NCBI GenBank assembly: GCA_902573725.1
Contig: CACGLE010000004.1
Coordinates: 1 to 64,000 of the forward strand
DNA: 64,000 bases
Source of the DNA: an uncultured SAR116 cluster alpha proteobacterium
GTDB taxonomy: Bacteria; Pseudomonadota; Alphaproteobacteria; Puniceispirillales; Puniceispirillaceae
Direction: 5' to 3'
Shown here: positions 27,519-36,036 of the stretch, one piece after another
Layout: each line of letters opens with the position of its first letter
Position numbering within the stretch: position 1 is the first letter of the stretch
Position numbers and translations under genes: made by a program
The notes under the pieces: model-generated
Told to the model about the DNA's origin: nothing
What the model saw: the letters and a program-made list of their open reading frames with translations, nothing else
Databases searched by the model: none

Positions 27519-28616
27519 TTGTCTCGTAATCTTATGGCATTTATCGTAGTGCTAAGTTTTAGTTTTTTTAGTAATGCGGGGGATGCTAAACAGACGTGCA
27601 CATTACCCGCTTTTTCCGAGAATAATGTTAAAATTGATGAAATTTCTGATACAGGAACTGTAGCTCGTGAAACTGGTATAAGTAAAGCATCCGCTTTTGC
27701 GTTCGAGAGGGTGCTAGGAAGATTGCTTCTGGAAGAAGAGGATGTCTTTAAGCTTTTGTCGAGAATAAAATCACAAGACTACCTTGACTATTTACATATT
27801 CATAAAGAAACAACGCTTGCAAGACGATATATAGGAGAAATAGATTTTTGTTTTGATGCAAGGGAAGTAAGGGGTTTATTCAGAAAAAATGGAATGGGAT
27901 GGGCAGAATTAGTTAGCCCCCCTATTGTGACAATGCCAATTTGGAAGGAAGCATCCGGTGCTGTTGTTTGGAATGAAAACAACAAATGGCTTAATTCATG
28001 GAATGAGCATAGCAAAACATATGATGGGTTATTATCATTCGTTTCTATCAAACCAAATATAAAAATTCAAAGGCAATTGAAAGAGGAAGCAATTTTTACA
28101 GAGGACCCGAATATACTGAAAATTGCATTACAAACCGCAGATGCCAGTCAGCTATTAATAGTGTCCGCGGAAATTGACCACTCTGCCACTATACCTGCTT
28201 TACGATTTAGTTCCCGCTTATTTGATGAAAACGCCAATTTAATTGCAACTCTTTTAAAAGAAGTGCATGAATTGAATGGAACAAAGAACATGGCAGTTTT
28301 ATTTGAGGAGTTTCAGTACAGCCTGATATCAGAACTTGAAAAATTTTGGAAACAAAAAAATAAAATTTCGCCTGAAACGGATTTTTCACTTAATGTAAGC
28401 TTTTCAGCAGAAACACTATCAACTTGGCTTTCTTTCAGGGAAACTTTATCTTCAATGCCAATTGTTCGAAAAGTTGCCCCAATTTCGTTATCAGAATCTA
28501 CTGGGCTTATAAGGATTACTATATCAGGAAATATTCCTCAATTTATTACTAATTTAAATTCTGTTGGCTATAAACTAACTGAAACTGAAGATATGTTCAT
28601 GCTATCTAAAAAATGA
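27519..28616 (+). CDS. DUF2066 domain protein, exported
   Basis: The protein is an uncharacterised secreted or periplasmic family member. The N-terminus is a signal peptide (FIVVLSFSFFSNA). The preferred start is TTG at 27519 with AGGA eight bases upstream, giving 365 residues; GTG at 27486 and ATG at 27534 are alternatives. The family block near residue 45 reads ISKASAFAFERVLGRLLL. In proteobacteria this family sits between purM and the DnaA-inactivator gene hda, exactly as here. Its function is unknown. Confidence 0.75.
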   Translation: MSRNLMAFIVVLSFSFFSNAGDAKQTCTLPAFSENNVKIDEISDTGTVARETGISKASAFAFERVLGRLLLEEEDVFKLLSRIKSQDYLDYLHIHKETTLARRYIGEIDFCFDAREVRGLFRKNGMGWAELVSPPIVTMPIWKEASGAVVWNENNKWLNSWNEHSKTYDGLLSFVSIKPNIKIQRQLKEEAIFTEDPNILKIALQTADASQLLIVSAEIDHSATIPALRFSSRLFDENANLIATLLKEVHELNGTKNMAVLFEEFQYSLISELEKFWKQKNKISPETDFSLNVSFSAETLSTWLSFRETLSSMPIVRKVAPISLSESTGLIRITISGNIPQFITNLNSVGYKLTETEDMFMLSKK

Positions 28617-28667
28617 AAAGAAGATTATAGCCGAATACCAGTTGGTTAATATAATTTGAGTGTTAAT

Positions 28668-29339
28668 ATGATTGATCAAATGCCATTTAATTTTGATGAT
28701 ACTGCAGCGCCAAGCTTAATTGTAAGCTCCGAGAACGAGCTTGCGATAAAATGGATAAAAACTTGGCCTAATTGGCCATCTCCCAGCCGGTCTTTAAATA
28801 TTTTTGGCCCAACTGCATCCGGGAAATCAAGCCTTGGCAGACTTCATTGCCAAAACAGTGGTGCAAGGATCCTAACAAGCCTTATTAATTGGTATCCCGA
28901 AGAGATTAAAGAAAATCATTTGATTTTGGATGATGTAATAGTCTCAGAAAATTGGTCAGAGGAGGCTCTATTTTTTTTATACCAAAAAGTTTTAGGAAAT
29001 AGTGGCACAATATTATTTATTTCAGAAGATCCTATATCCTCAATGGCATGGAGGTTGAATGATTTACGCTCTCGTCTTCGAAGTGTTAGTGCACAAGAGA
29101 TATTTCCCTTGAATGAGAATTCAATAAAGCCTCTTTTAGAATACTATTTTTCTCAGAGGCAATGTATTGTGCCAAACTCAGTATTAAACTTTTTACTTCC
29201 AAGGGTCCGCAGAGAATATTCTTATATTCAAAGATTAGTTTTAGAAATAGATATGTTATCTTTAAAGCTTAAACAATCTGTTTCGATAGGACTTGTTAAA
29301 CAAGTTCTATATCAGATGTCTGAAGATAGCACTAAATGA
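28668..29339 (+). CDS. hda: DnaA regulatory inactivator Hda-like AAA+ ATPase
   Basis: Hda bound to the beta clamp stimulates DnaA-ATP hydrolysis, preventing re-initiation of replication. The 223-residue protein is a DnaA-like AAA+ module without the DnaA DNA-binding domain. A clamp-binding-type motif QMPFNF lies at residues 4-9. Walker A is GPTASGKSS near residue 47, and LILDDV is the Walker B equivalent. Upstream in-frame TTG 28656 is also possible. The ATG of the following SDR pseudogene overlaps its stop. Confidence 0.85.
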   Translation: MIDQMPFNFDDTAAPSLIVSSENELAIKWIKTWPNWPSPSRSLNIFGPTASGKSSLGRLHCQNSGARILTSLINWYPEEIKENHLILDDVIVSENWSEEALFFLYQKVLGNSGTILFISEDPISSMAWRLNDLRSRLRSVSAQEIFPLNENSIKPLLEYYFSQRQCIVPNSVLNFLLPRVRREYSYIQRLVLEIDMLSLKLKQSVSIGLVKQVLYQMSEDSTK

Positions 29340-30142
29340 TAGATTTTGGAATTTCAGGTAGAAAGGCACTCATTTGCGGGGGCGCTAGCGGGCTTGGATA
29401 CGGTTGGGCAGAAGCATTGGCCACATGCGGAGTAAAGCTGATATTAAATTCAAGAAATTAAGAGAGATTATACAAAGCCTGTAATAGTTTGAGGCAAAAA
29501 ACAGGTGCTGAAATAGTTTTGGCCGCAGCCGATATTACAACTGATGATAGAAGAAAATTAGTTATGGAAAAGGCAGGGGATGTTGATATTCTTGCCAATA
29601 ATTCGTGGGGGCGCCCTATTGGTTATTTTAAAAATTGGGATGGAGAGTGTTGGATTAGAGCAATCAACGAAAACATGTTGACATCTATTGAGATGATAAA
29701 AGCAGTGCTCGACTCAATGGTGATTAAAAAATTTGGAAGAATTGTAAATATAACTTCCGGTTCTGTTAAGTCTTCTATTCCAGAGCTTGGTTTATCTAAT
29801 GGAGCACGTTCTGGATTAACTAACGTTGTAGCAGGAATAGCTAAAGAATACGAACAGTATCACGTGATTATTACCAACTTATCACCTAGTCAATTTCATA
29901 TGGCAAGAATTGAAGCTTGGGTCTAGAAGAGAGCAAAATAAAATGGCATCACCTCGCAGGAACTGCGAGCAAAGTTAGAAGAAGAAAACCCCTCAAAACA
30001 TCTCGGAGAAATAAGTGGATTCGGCGTTGCCTACACATGGATTTGCTCAACTCATTTCGGTTGCCTAGTTAGTCAACACATATTTATAGATAGTAGGCGT
30101 TTTAACTCTACTTATAAGGTATTGTTATCAGAAATTAAATGA
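29336..30142 (+). pseudogene. SDR oxidoreductase pseudogene with three in-frame nonsense codons
   Basis: A single frame of 269 codons from the ATG at 29336 (overlapping the hda stop, ATGA) reads as an SDR: GRKALICGGASGLG at the start, IVNITSGSVK and LGLSNGARSGL mid-gene, and a C-terminal NPSKHLGEISGFG and HIFIDS region. It is broken by TAA at 29459, TAG at 29924 and TAA at 29939, with no frameshift. All three are one base from Glu codons. In this SDR subfamily the usual YxxxK is replaced by SxxxR. The 3' end runs 31 bases into rnd on the other strand. Confidence 0.85.
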
Positions 30143-31281
30143 ATTTTATTATTTTTTAAAGTAAGCGCAATTTCGCCTGATTTTAGTTTTAATGCAGTAT
30201 TTCCAAACAACTCACGCCTCCAACCTTTGAGCAACTTTATATCTGCATTATCATCTTTGGCTAAAGCTTCTAAATCCTCAGATGAAGCTAATAATTTAGG
30301 AGCAATTTTCTCATTTTCTGTTATGTGCTTTAATAGTACGCGAAGCAGTTCAAGAGTAGCGGCCGGAGCTTTGGCACGACGAGAATCCGCTTTTATTTTA
30401 GGCCAGTTTTCACGTGGTGATTGTTCGGCATTTGCAAGAGTTTGTAAAACCTCAGGCACTAACTTTCCGTTGCTCCCCCCTGGAAATCCTCTTATAATTT
30501 CAAATTTTGAAGCAGTTTTTGGATTTGTTGCTGCTAAATCAATTAATGTTTCGTCTCGGGCTATCCTATTTTTAGGCATATTTTTTGTCATGGCTCTTTT
30601 TTCTCGCCAAGAGGCAAGGTATTTTAATCGATTTAAAAAATCTGCGTTATAACTTCTTATTTTCAATTTCTTCCATGCATCGTCGGGATTGGGCTTGTAT
30701 AGAGATAATTGCGTCAATGCAGAAATTTCTTCATTAAGCCAGGATAGTCTCTCGTTTTTAGTCAATTCATCAAGCATAAGGTGATAAATTTTTGATAGAT
30801 GAATGACGTCATCAAGCGCATATTTTATTTGCCTGTCACTTAAAGGTCTTGCAGACCAATCTGTGAATCGTGATGATTTATCAATAACAATATTAAGGTA
30901 GTGCTGAACTAATTTGTCGTATCCTGCTTGGTCTCCAAGCCCCACAACCATTGAAGCAACTTGTGTGTCAAATATTGGGTTTGGGACATTTCCTGTTAAA
31001 TAAACAAAAATTTCTATATCCTGGCGTCCCGCGTGAAAGACTTTTACAATATTTTGATTTTGTAATAATTGAAACAGTGAAGAAAGTTCTATGCTTTCAG
31101 AGAGAGGATCTATAGCAAAATAATGCTCACCTGCCGCTAACTGAACCAAGCATAATTTCGGGTAATATGTAGACTCACGGATAAATTCAGTATCAACGGC
31201 TATTGAATTAAACTCGCTAAGAGTTTTCATTGCGTTTTCTAAATCACTTGTGTCAGTGATTAATTGAGGTGTATTATCCAT
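30112..31281 (-). CDS. rnd: Ribonuclease D
   Basis: RNase D trims the 3' ends of tRNA and other small RNAs. The 389-residue protein has the DEDD exonuclease domain with VDTEFIRESTY (first Asp and Glu), VFHAGRQDIEIF (second Asp) and KYALDDVIHL (last Asp with Tyr). An HRDC domain follows at about residues 210-290. The length is usual. It is monocistronic here and converges on the SDR pseudogene. Confidence 0.94.
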   Translation of the reverse strand: MDNTPQLITDTSDLENAMKTLSEFNSIAVDTEFIRESTYYPKLCLVQLAAGEHYFAIDPLSESIELSSLFQLLQNQNIVKVFHAGRQDIEIFVYLTGNVPNPIFDTQVASMVVGLGDQAGYDKLVQHYLNIVIDKSSRFTDWSARPLSDRQIKYALDDVIHLSKIYHLMLDELTKNERLSWLNEEISALTQLSLYKPNPDDAWKKLKIRSYNADFLNRLKYLASWREKRAMTKNMPKNRIARDETLIDLAATNPKTASKFEIIRGFPGGSNGKLVPEVLQTLANAEQSPRENWPKIKADSRRAKAPAATLELLRVLLKHITENEKIAPKLLASSEDLEALAKDDNADIKLLKGWRRELFGNTALKLKSGEIALTLKNNKIHLISDNNTL

Positions 31282-31629
31282 AATCGATCATACATATGAT
31301 GACGTTTAATATACATAGTCATTATCTTACCTTGTGGTAAAAATTCACATTTTTTTTAAAAAACGAAGTTATTTTACAGTGTTATTCATTTGAATTACTG
31401 ATTCATTTAAGATAATGCTGTTTTATAGATTAATTTAAATTATATCGATAGTAATTGGGACTTTTTAAATTCAATGAGTACGATAGTTAGGTTTAAGCCA
31501 ATTCCAAACGAATAGTTCTTTGGTTTTATTTTATTGCTATTTTTAATATTAGGATATTATGCAAATTAAATTCATCGTGTATAAGGTGAATATATTTATT
31601 ATTTTTGCTTTCAAAGGAATAAATTTTTG
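31282..31629. other. Gene-free divergent spacer between rnd and eipB
   Basis: About 350 very AT-rich bases separate the divergent rnd and eipB genes. No reading frame with a credible ribosome site and no strong hairpin were seen. It should hold both promoters, but no box pair stood out. An AAAGGA ribosome site for eipB lies near its right end. Confidence 0.5.
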
Positions 31630-32463
31630 ATGTTCAATATTTGGCTAGGACGTAATTTTAAAGCTTTTCTTGCAGCATATGTTTTTCTATATTCCTTGGC
31701 ATGTATTGCCAGCAATGCTTATGCAACATCATCTATTGTTTCCCATAATGCAAATTATACTCTTTCCATGGGAAAGAAAAATAGTAATGCCAGTGTCCAG
31801 GACGTTGCCGGAAAAATATCGTTTACCTTAAATGCACAGTGTGATGGTTGGTCGTTGATAGAGGATTATTTTTTCCGGTTTTTATATGAAACAGGAGAAG
31901 AAATAACGATCTTTTCTCGCTCTGATTCTTGGGAAGACAAAAATGGTCAGCTTTTCAGTTTTGATGTGCGTGAACGAAATTCTTATGAGCCAGAATCGAT
32001 TTATACTGGTTATGCCATCCTCCCACCTCAGAGTGATATTGCTGAAGCCAGCTATACAGGGGCTTATAACGATACCTTGACATTATCTAGTGATATAATG
32101 TTTCCCGTCACTTATACCCGCACTATCATTGATGCTGCAAAGCAAGGAAGAAAATTTATGTCTGGAAAGATATTTGTTAATAGTACCCCTGAGGACGCAG
32201 TCAAGACCGCAAGTGCTGCCATTGGTATTAAAAAGCCTTATAAGTCTGATATTCAAATTAATGGTGTTACAACCTCTTATTACTGGCCTGTCGATATTGC
32301 TTATTTTAAAGCGGGAACAACTGAATCTATACCAGAATATCAAATCCAGATGGATTTACACGACAATGGAGTCGTTACTGATTTTACGATTAACTATGGC
32401 GATTTTACCGTTCATGCATCAATCTCAGATGCTCAACTAATAGAAAAAGTTGATTGCATGTGA
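31630..32463 (+). CDS. eipB: EipB-family periplasmic envelope protein (DUF1849)
   Basis: EipB of Brucella is a periplasmic beta-spiral protein needed for envelope integrity. The 277-residue protein has a signal peptide (AAYVFLYSLACIASNAYA), then HNANYTLSMG and NAQCDGWSLIEDY, both family features, and WEDKNGQLFSF. One Cys in QCDGW and one two residues from the C-terminus (VDCM) correspond to the conserved disulfide pair. The start is ATG 31630, just after an in-frame TTG. Assignment is by recognisable motifs. Confidence 0.8.
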   Translation: MFNIWLGRNFKAFLAAYVFLYSLACIASNAYATSSIVSHNANYTLSMGKKNSNASVQDVAGKISFTLNAQCDGWSLIEDYFFRFLYETGEEITIFSRSDSWEDKNGQLFSFDVRERNSYEPESIYTGYAILPPQSDIAEASYTGAYNDTLTLSSDIMFPVTYTRTIIDAAKQGRKFMSGKIFVNSTPEDAVKTASAAIGIKKPYKSDIQINGVTTSYYWPVDIAYFKAGTTESIPEYQIQMDLHDNGVVTDFTINYGDFTVHASISDAQLIEKVDCM

Positions 32464-32506
32464 AACAAGACCGCATGATTTATGATTTTAAGAAATACCT
32501 TGTAAA

Positions 32507-33403
32507 CTAATTTGTTTCGAATAAAAGTGCGGCGCCTCGAACACCACTAGAATCGCCATATCTTGGCTTAAGTAGTCTTGTATTGATTTTATTGGAAAAA
32601 ACATAGCCAGCCCATTTCCGCGGAATATTTTCATATAATCGTTCTATATTCGAAAGACCACCACCCAAAATTATAATGTCTGGGTCGATAATATTTATAA
32701 TCATTGCGAGACCACGTGCTATTCTATCTTCAAGAGCTTGCAAGACTGCCTCGGCAACAATATCACCATTCTTACAGTCCAATACTATTTGTTTTCCATC
32801 TTTTTCTAAACCACTCATCCGCTTATAATCATTTACCAGTGCTGTACCAGAGATAAAAGTTTCAAGACATCCTGTTTTACCACACCAACAATCATGATTT
32901 TCAAATTCATTTTCGACAGGCCAAGGTAAAGGTGTATGCCCCCACTCACCCGCAATCCCATTTACGCCTGGAATTATATGACCATTTACAACAATACCAC
33001 CACCACAACCAGTTCCAATTATAACACCAAAAACAACACCAGCACCTTTTCCAGCACCTTCAATCGCTTCTGAAAGAGCGAAGCAATTAGCATCATTTGA
33101 CAAACGGACAGAACGGTTGAGAGTGGCTTGTAAATCTTGTTGGAAGTTTTGTCCATTTAGGTAGGTAGTATTGGCTCCTTGGATTAGCCCAGTTTCATTT
33201 GATACGCTGCCAGGCATACAAATACCAACTGGTCCATCGAACCCTGTATTTTTAGAGGCTTGTTGAACACTTTTATCTATGGAGTTTAGTAAAGCTGCAT
33301 AATTTTTTGGAGTGTTTGTTCTCTCTCTAGATAGAAATTCACCGCTATCGGAGAGAATAGCGGTTTCTATTTTTGTCCCGCCTACATCTATGCCGCAACG
33401 CAT
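32507..33403 (-). CDS. ROK-family sugar kinase
   Basis: The protein phosphorylates a hexose or amino sugar. The 298 residues have the ATP motif GIDVGGTKIE at the N-terminus, the catalytic Asp in LSNDANCFALSEA, and the ROK zinc site GHTPLPWP followed by CWCGKTGC and LETFISG. The GHTPLPWP form is shared by NagK and Mak, so N-acetylglucosamine or fructose are the likeliest substrates. It lies 16 bases downstream of rpmG on the same strand. Confidence 0.85.
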   Translation of the reverse strand: MRCGIDVGGTKIETAILSDSGEFLSRERTNTPKNYAALLNSIDKSVQQASKNTGFDGPVGICMPGSVSNETGLIQGANTTYLNGQNFQQDLQATLNRSVRLSNDANCFALSEAIEGAGKGAGVVFGVIIGTGCGGGIVVNGHIIPGVNGIAGEWGHTPLPWPVENEFENHDCWCGKTGCLETFISGTALVNDYKRMSGLEKDGKQIVLDCKNGDIVAEAVLQALEDRIARGLAMIINIIDPDIIILGGGLSNIERLYENIPRKWAGYVFSNKINTRLLKPRYGDSSGVRGAALLFETN

Positions 33404-33419
33404 AATTTGAACATCTTAT

Positions 33420-33587
33420 TTATTTAATCTTTGCTTCTTTGAAAAGCACATGTTTTCGGACTTTGGGGTCGTATTTCATTAATTCCAATTTTTCGGGTTT
33501 CGTTCGAGGGTTCTTTTTTGTCACGTAATAGAAACCGGTATCCGCGGTGCTAACCAGTTTAATTTGAAGTGTTGCAGGCTTCGCCAT
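33420..33587 (-). CDS. rpmG: 50S ribosomal protein L33
   Basis: L33 is a small zinc-ribbon-fold protein at the E site. The 55 residues begin [19 protein letters not shown] and contain [17 protein letters not shown]. The zinc Cys pairs are missing, so it is the zinc-independent form common in proteobacteria. A GGAG ribosome site precedes the ATG at 33587; a longer in-frame start would add a non-conserved extension. Confidence 0.95.
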   Translation of the reverse strand: MAKPATLQIKLVSTADTGFYYVTKKNPRTKPEKLELMKYDPKVRKHVLFKEAKIK

Positions 33588-33624
33588 AATGTGCTCCGCG
33601 ATGAAGTATTTTTTAATTTCTGCC

Positions 33625-33653
33625 AAAATGCTTTAAATATTTCAATTTGTCAA
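33625..33653 (-). promoter_or_regulatory. Candidate promoter upstream of rpmG
   Basis: On the minus strand a perfect TTGACA (33653-33648) lies 17 bases from CATTTT (33630-33625), about 40 bases before the rpmG ATG. The -35 box is consensus while the -10 box is weak. Position and spacing suit a promoter for rpmG and the ROK kinase. Confidence 0.35.
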
Positions 33654-33686
33654 GCTCATGACGGCATGGTTTTATGTAAATTGGCA

Positions 33687-35924
33687 TTAACCTTTACTAA
33701 TAGCAGCTTTACTTTTTTTTAGAATAGATTTTTTTCTATTTGATACCTTCTTTCTTTTTTTCTTGGAAGCAGAATTATCAATAAAGCCGCCTGCGATCCA
33801 GGATAGAGATATATTACCGCTGACAATGGATATTTCACTTACCAATGCTTGTAAAGAATCACCAAGTCTAAACTTCCAACCTGTGTGTCTCCCTGTAAGC
33901 TGTGTTTTGTTGTTATCCAATAAATAAAAATCATCTGGCAGAGATTTCCTTGAGATAAATCCCTCCGCTAGACCGTTTGCTATAGATACAAATAGGCCTG
34001 AGACGGTAATGCCAATTATAATGGCTTTTTGTTCTGTACCAAGTAAGTTGCTCAAAACGATATTTGCCATTCTATTAATGGCACGCCTCTCAGCTTTTGC
34101 AGCGAGCTGCTCAGTTTCACTTATATGACTGCATATTTCTGCAATGATTCCTTCAGAGTCGTTCGAAATAACATTTGGGCCAAGATTACATGCTGTAATC
34201 AAAGCACGATGAACTAACAAGTCAGAATAGCGTCTAATAGGCGATGTAAAATGAGTATATCGTTGTAGGCCAAGCCCATAATGTCCAACATTTTTTGTTG
34301 AGTAGTTAGCACGGGACTGACAACGAAGAATTGCATTTTGCAAAAGTTCTTTATTAGAGGGTGTTCTTCCTTTTTCCAAAAGAAGATTAAACTGTTGAGG
34401 TGAAAAATTTGCCTTTTCTGGTAGTTTTATATTCATTTCGGCGGCTAATAAAATTAATTCCTCTAGTTTATCAGAGCTTGGTGGCTCATGAACTCTATAC
34501 ACACATGTTCTTTTTTTTTCTTCCAATGTTTCCGCTGCGCAAATATTAGCAAGAATCATCAATTCTTCAATAAGCTCATTTGCTTGGTTTTGTTCACGAA
34601 TTTCAATATCTATTGGATGCATCTCAGTGGAGAGTTTGATTGAACGTTCCCTTAAATGAAGTTCTAACGCGCCTCTTTTTTTTCTCAATTCCTTTCTACA
34701 CTTATAAACTGCAAATAAATGATCTAATGTTCCAGAGGGAAGGTTTAACTGCCGCTCCTCTGAAAGACCCTCATATACTGATTGCACACTATCATAAGTT
34801 AATCTGGCCATTGACTTAATTACACCTCTTGTAAAACGATGTTTGGTTTTATTTCCCCTTGCATCAAGATGTATCTCAACCGCTAGGCAAGCTCTTTTTT
34901 CATTTGGTTTAAGAGAACATAAGTCATTAGAAAGTTTTTCAGGTAGCATTGGGAGCACTCTGCCTGGAAGATAGACTGAATTCCCTCTTTTTTTTGCTTC
35001 TGCATCTAACGCTGTGTCGTTATGCACATAATGACTTACATCTGCAATAGCAATAATAACTCTCCAACCATTACCTGCTGCTGGTTCAGCAAATACTGCA
35101 TCGTCAAAATCTTTAGCATCAACACCATCTATAGTAATTAAAGGAATCGCTGTTAAATCTTCTCTTTGGGCAAATGAAATAGGCTTTGTTTTATATGCCT
35201 GTTTTAAAGCTTCATCTGAAAATTTTTCTACAAGATTAAATTCATCTATGGTCATTGCAAGGATTGATTTTGGGTTCTCTATATTGCCATAAGTATCAAC
35301 TAATTTCGCTTTTTTAAGATACCTATCAGATGTTTTTTTTAGCTCTGCTTTAATAAGTATGCCATCCTCGAGCTCTTTCTGGTCTCCAATTTCTAATTGG
35401 ATAGGTCTCTGCATCCCTTTTTCGGCATTTTCTATATACCATGCGCTTTTTGATTTAAATGCCCGACCATATACATACGATTGCATTTTATTTTTTGGTA
35501 AAATACGAATTAATTCTGCTGTTATTCTGACATCTTGTTTATCTGTAATTCTTGCTAAAATATGGTCTCCTAATATAGGGCTTCTGCCTCTTTTTGATGA
35601 CGTATTTATTTCCGCTTGAAATTTTGTATTTTTGAGTGATCTATCAACTAGTTTTGCGATTGCTATTCCATCAGTGTCAATTGAGGTGATTTCCATAATG
35701 CATAACTCAGGAATATCTAAATTTTCTTCTGAAAACTTCCAATCGTTGGGGCTATTGCCTATATCAACTAACAATTGTCTTAAAGCTGATCTATCATGAG
35801 CATTAACGCCAAAAGCATGAGCTATTTTGCGTAATTTGATTGGTTCTGGACTCGTTCTTATGAAATCTTTTATTTCTTGTTTAGAAGGTAATGAATTATT
35901 TGTTTTTACCAAGTTATATGTCAC
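33687..35924 (-). CDS. rnr: Ribonuclease R
   Basis: RNase R is a processive 3'-5' exoribonuclease that degrades structured RNA. The 745 residues show an N-terminal winged-helix region, cold-shock domains, the RNB catalytic core with TIDGVDAKDFDDAV near residue 263 (the Asp cluster that binds magnesium), HYGLGLQRYTHFTSPIRRYSD (given by key residues), an S1 domain and a Lys/Ser-rich tail. The start is GTG. It follows topA by 112 bases. Confidence 0.95.
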   Translation of the reverse strand: MTYNLVKTNNSLPSKQEIKDFIRTSPEPIKLRKIAHAFGVNAHDRSALRQLLVDIGNSPNDWKFSEENLDIPELCIMEITSIDTDGIAIAKLVDRSLKNTKFQAEINTSSKRGRSPILGDHILARITDKQDVRITAELIRILPKNKMQSYVYGRAFKSKSAWYIENAEKGMQRPIQLEIGDQKELEDGILIKAELKKTSDRYLKKAKLVDTYGNIENPKSILAMTIDEFNLVEKFSDEALKQAYKTKPISFAQREDLTAIPLITIDGVDAKDFDDAVFAEPAAGNGWRVIIAIADVSHYVHNDTALDAEAKKRGNSVYLPGRVLPMLPEKLSNDLCSLKPNEKRACLAVEIHLDARGNKTKHRFTRGVIKSMARLTYDSVQSVYEGLSEERQLNLPSGTLDHLFAVYKCRKELRKKRGALELHLRERSIKLSTEMHPIDIEIREQNQANELIEELMILANICAAETLEEKKRTCVYRVHEPPSSDKLEELILLAAEMNIKLPEKANFSPQQFNLLLEKGRTPSNKELLQNAILRCQSRANYSTKNVGHYGLGLQRYTHFTSPIRRYSDLLVHRALITACNLGPNVISNDSEGIIAEICSHISETEQLAAKAERRAINRMANIVLSNLLGTEQKAIIIGITVSGLFVSIANGLAEGFISRKSLPDDFYLLDNNKTQLTGRHTGWKFRLGDSLQALVSEISIVSGNISLSWIAGGFIDNSASKKKRKKVSNRKKSILKKSKAAISKG

Positions 35925-36036
35925 TTTTTTCTGTTAGCATCTAATCATTATCTATTTTTGAGAGAATAAAAATCAAATATACCGAATAAAAAAATCCTAA
36001 AAATCAATTAAAATACTATTTCAACCTCAATAAATT

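Noticed and set aside
29459-29941. Stop-codon readthrough or recoding in the SDR gene
   Set aside because: TAA, TAG and TGA end clearly intact genes throughout the window, and no recoding signal is visible, so decay is simpler.
32129-32440. 103-residue frame inside eipB
   Set aside because: It overlaps the EipB reading frame on the same strand, has no ribosome site and shows no family features.
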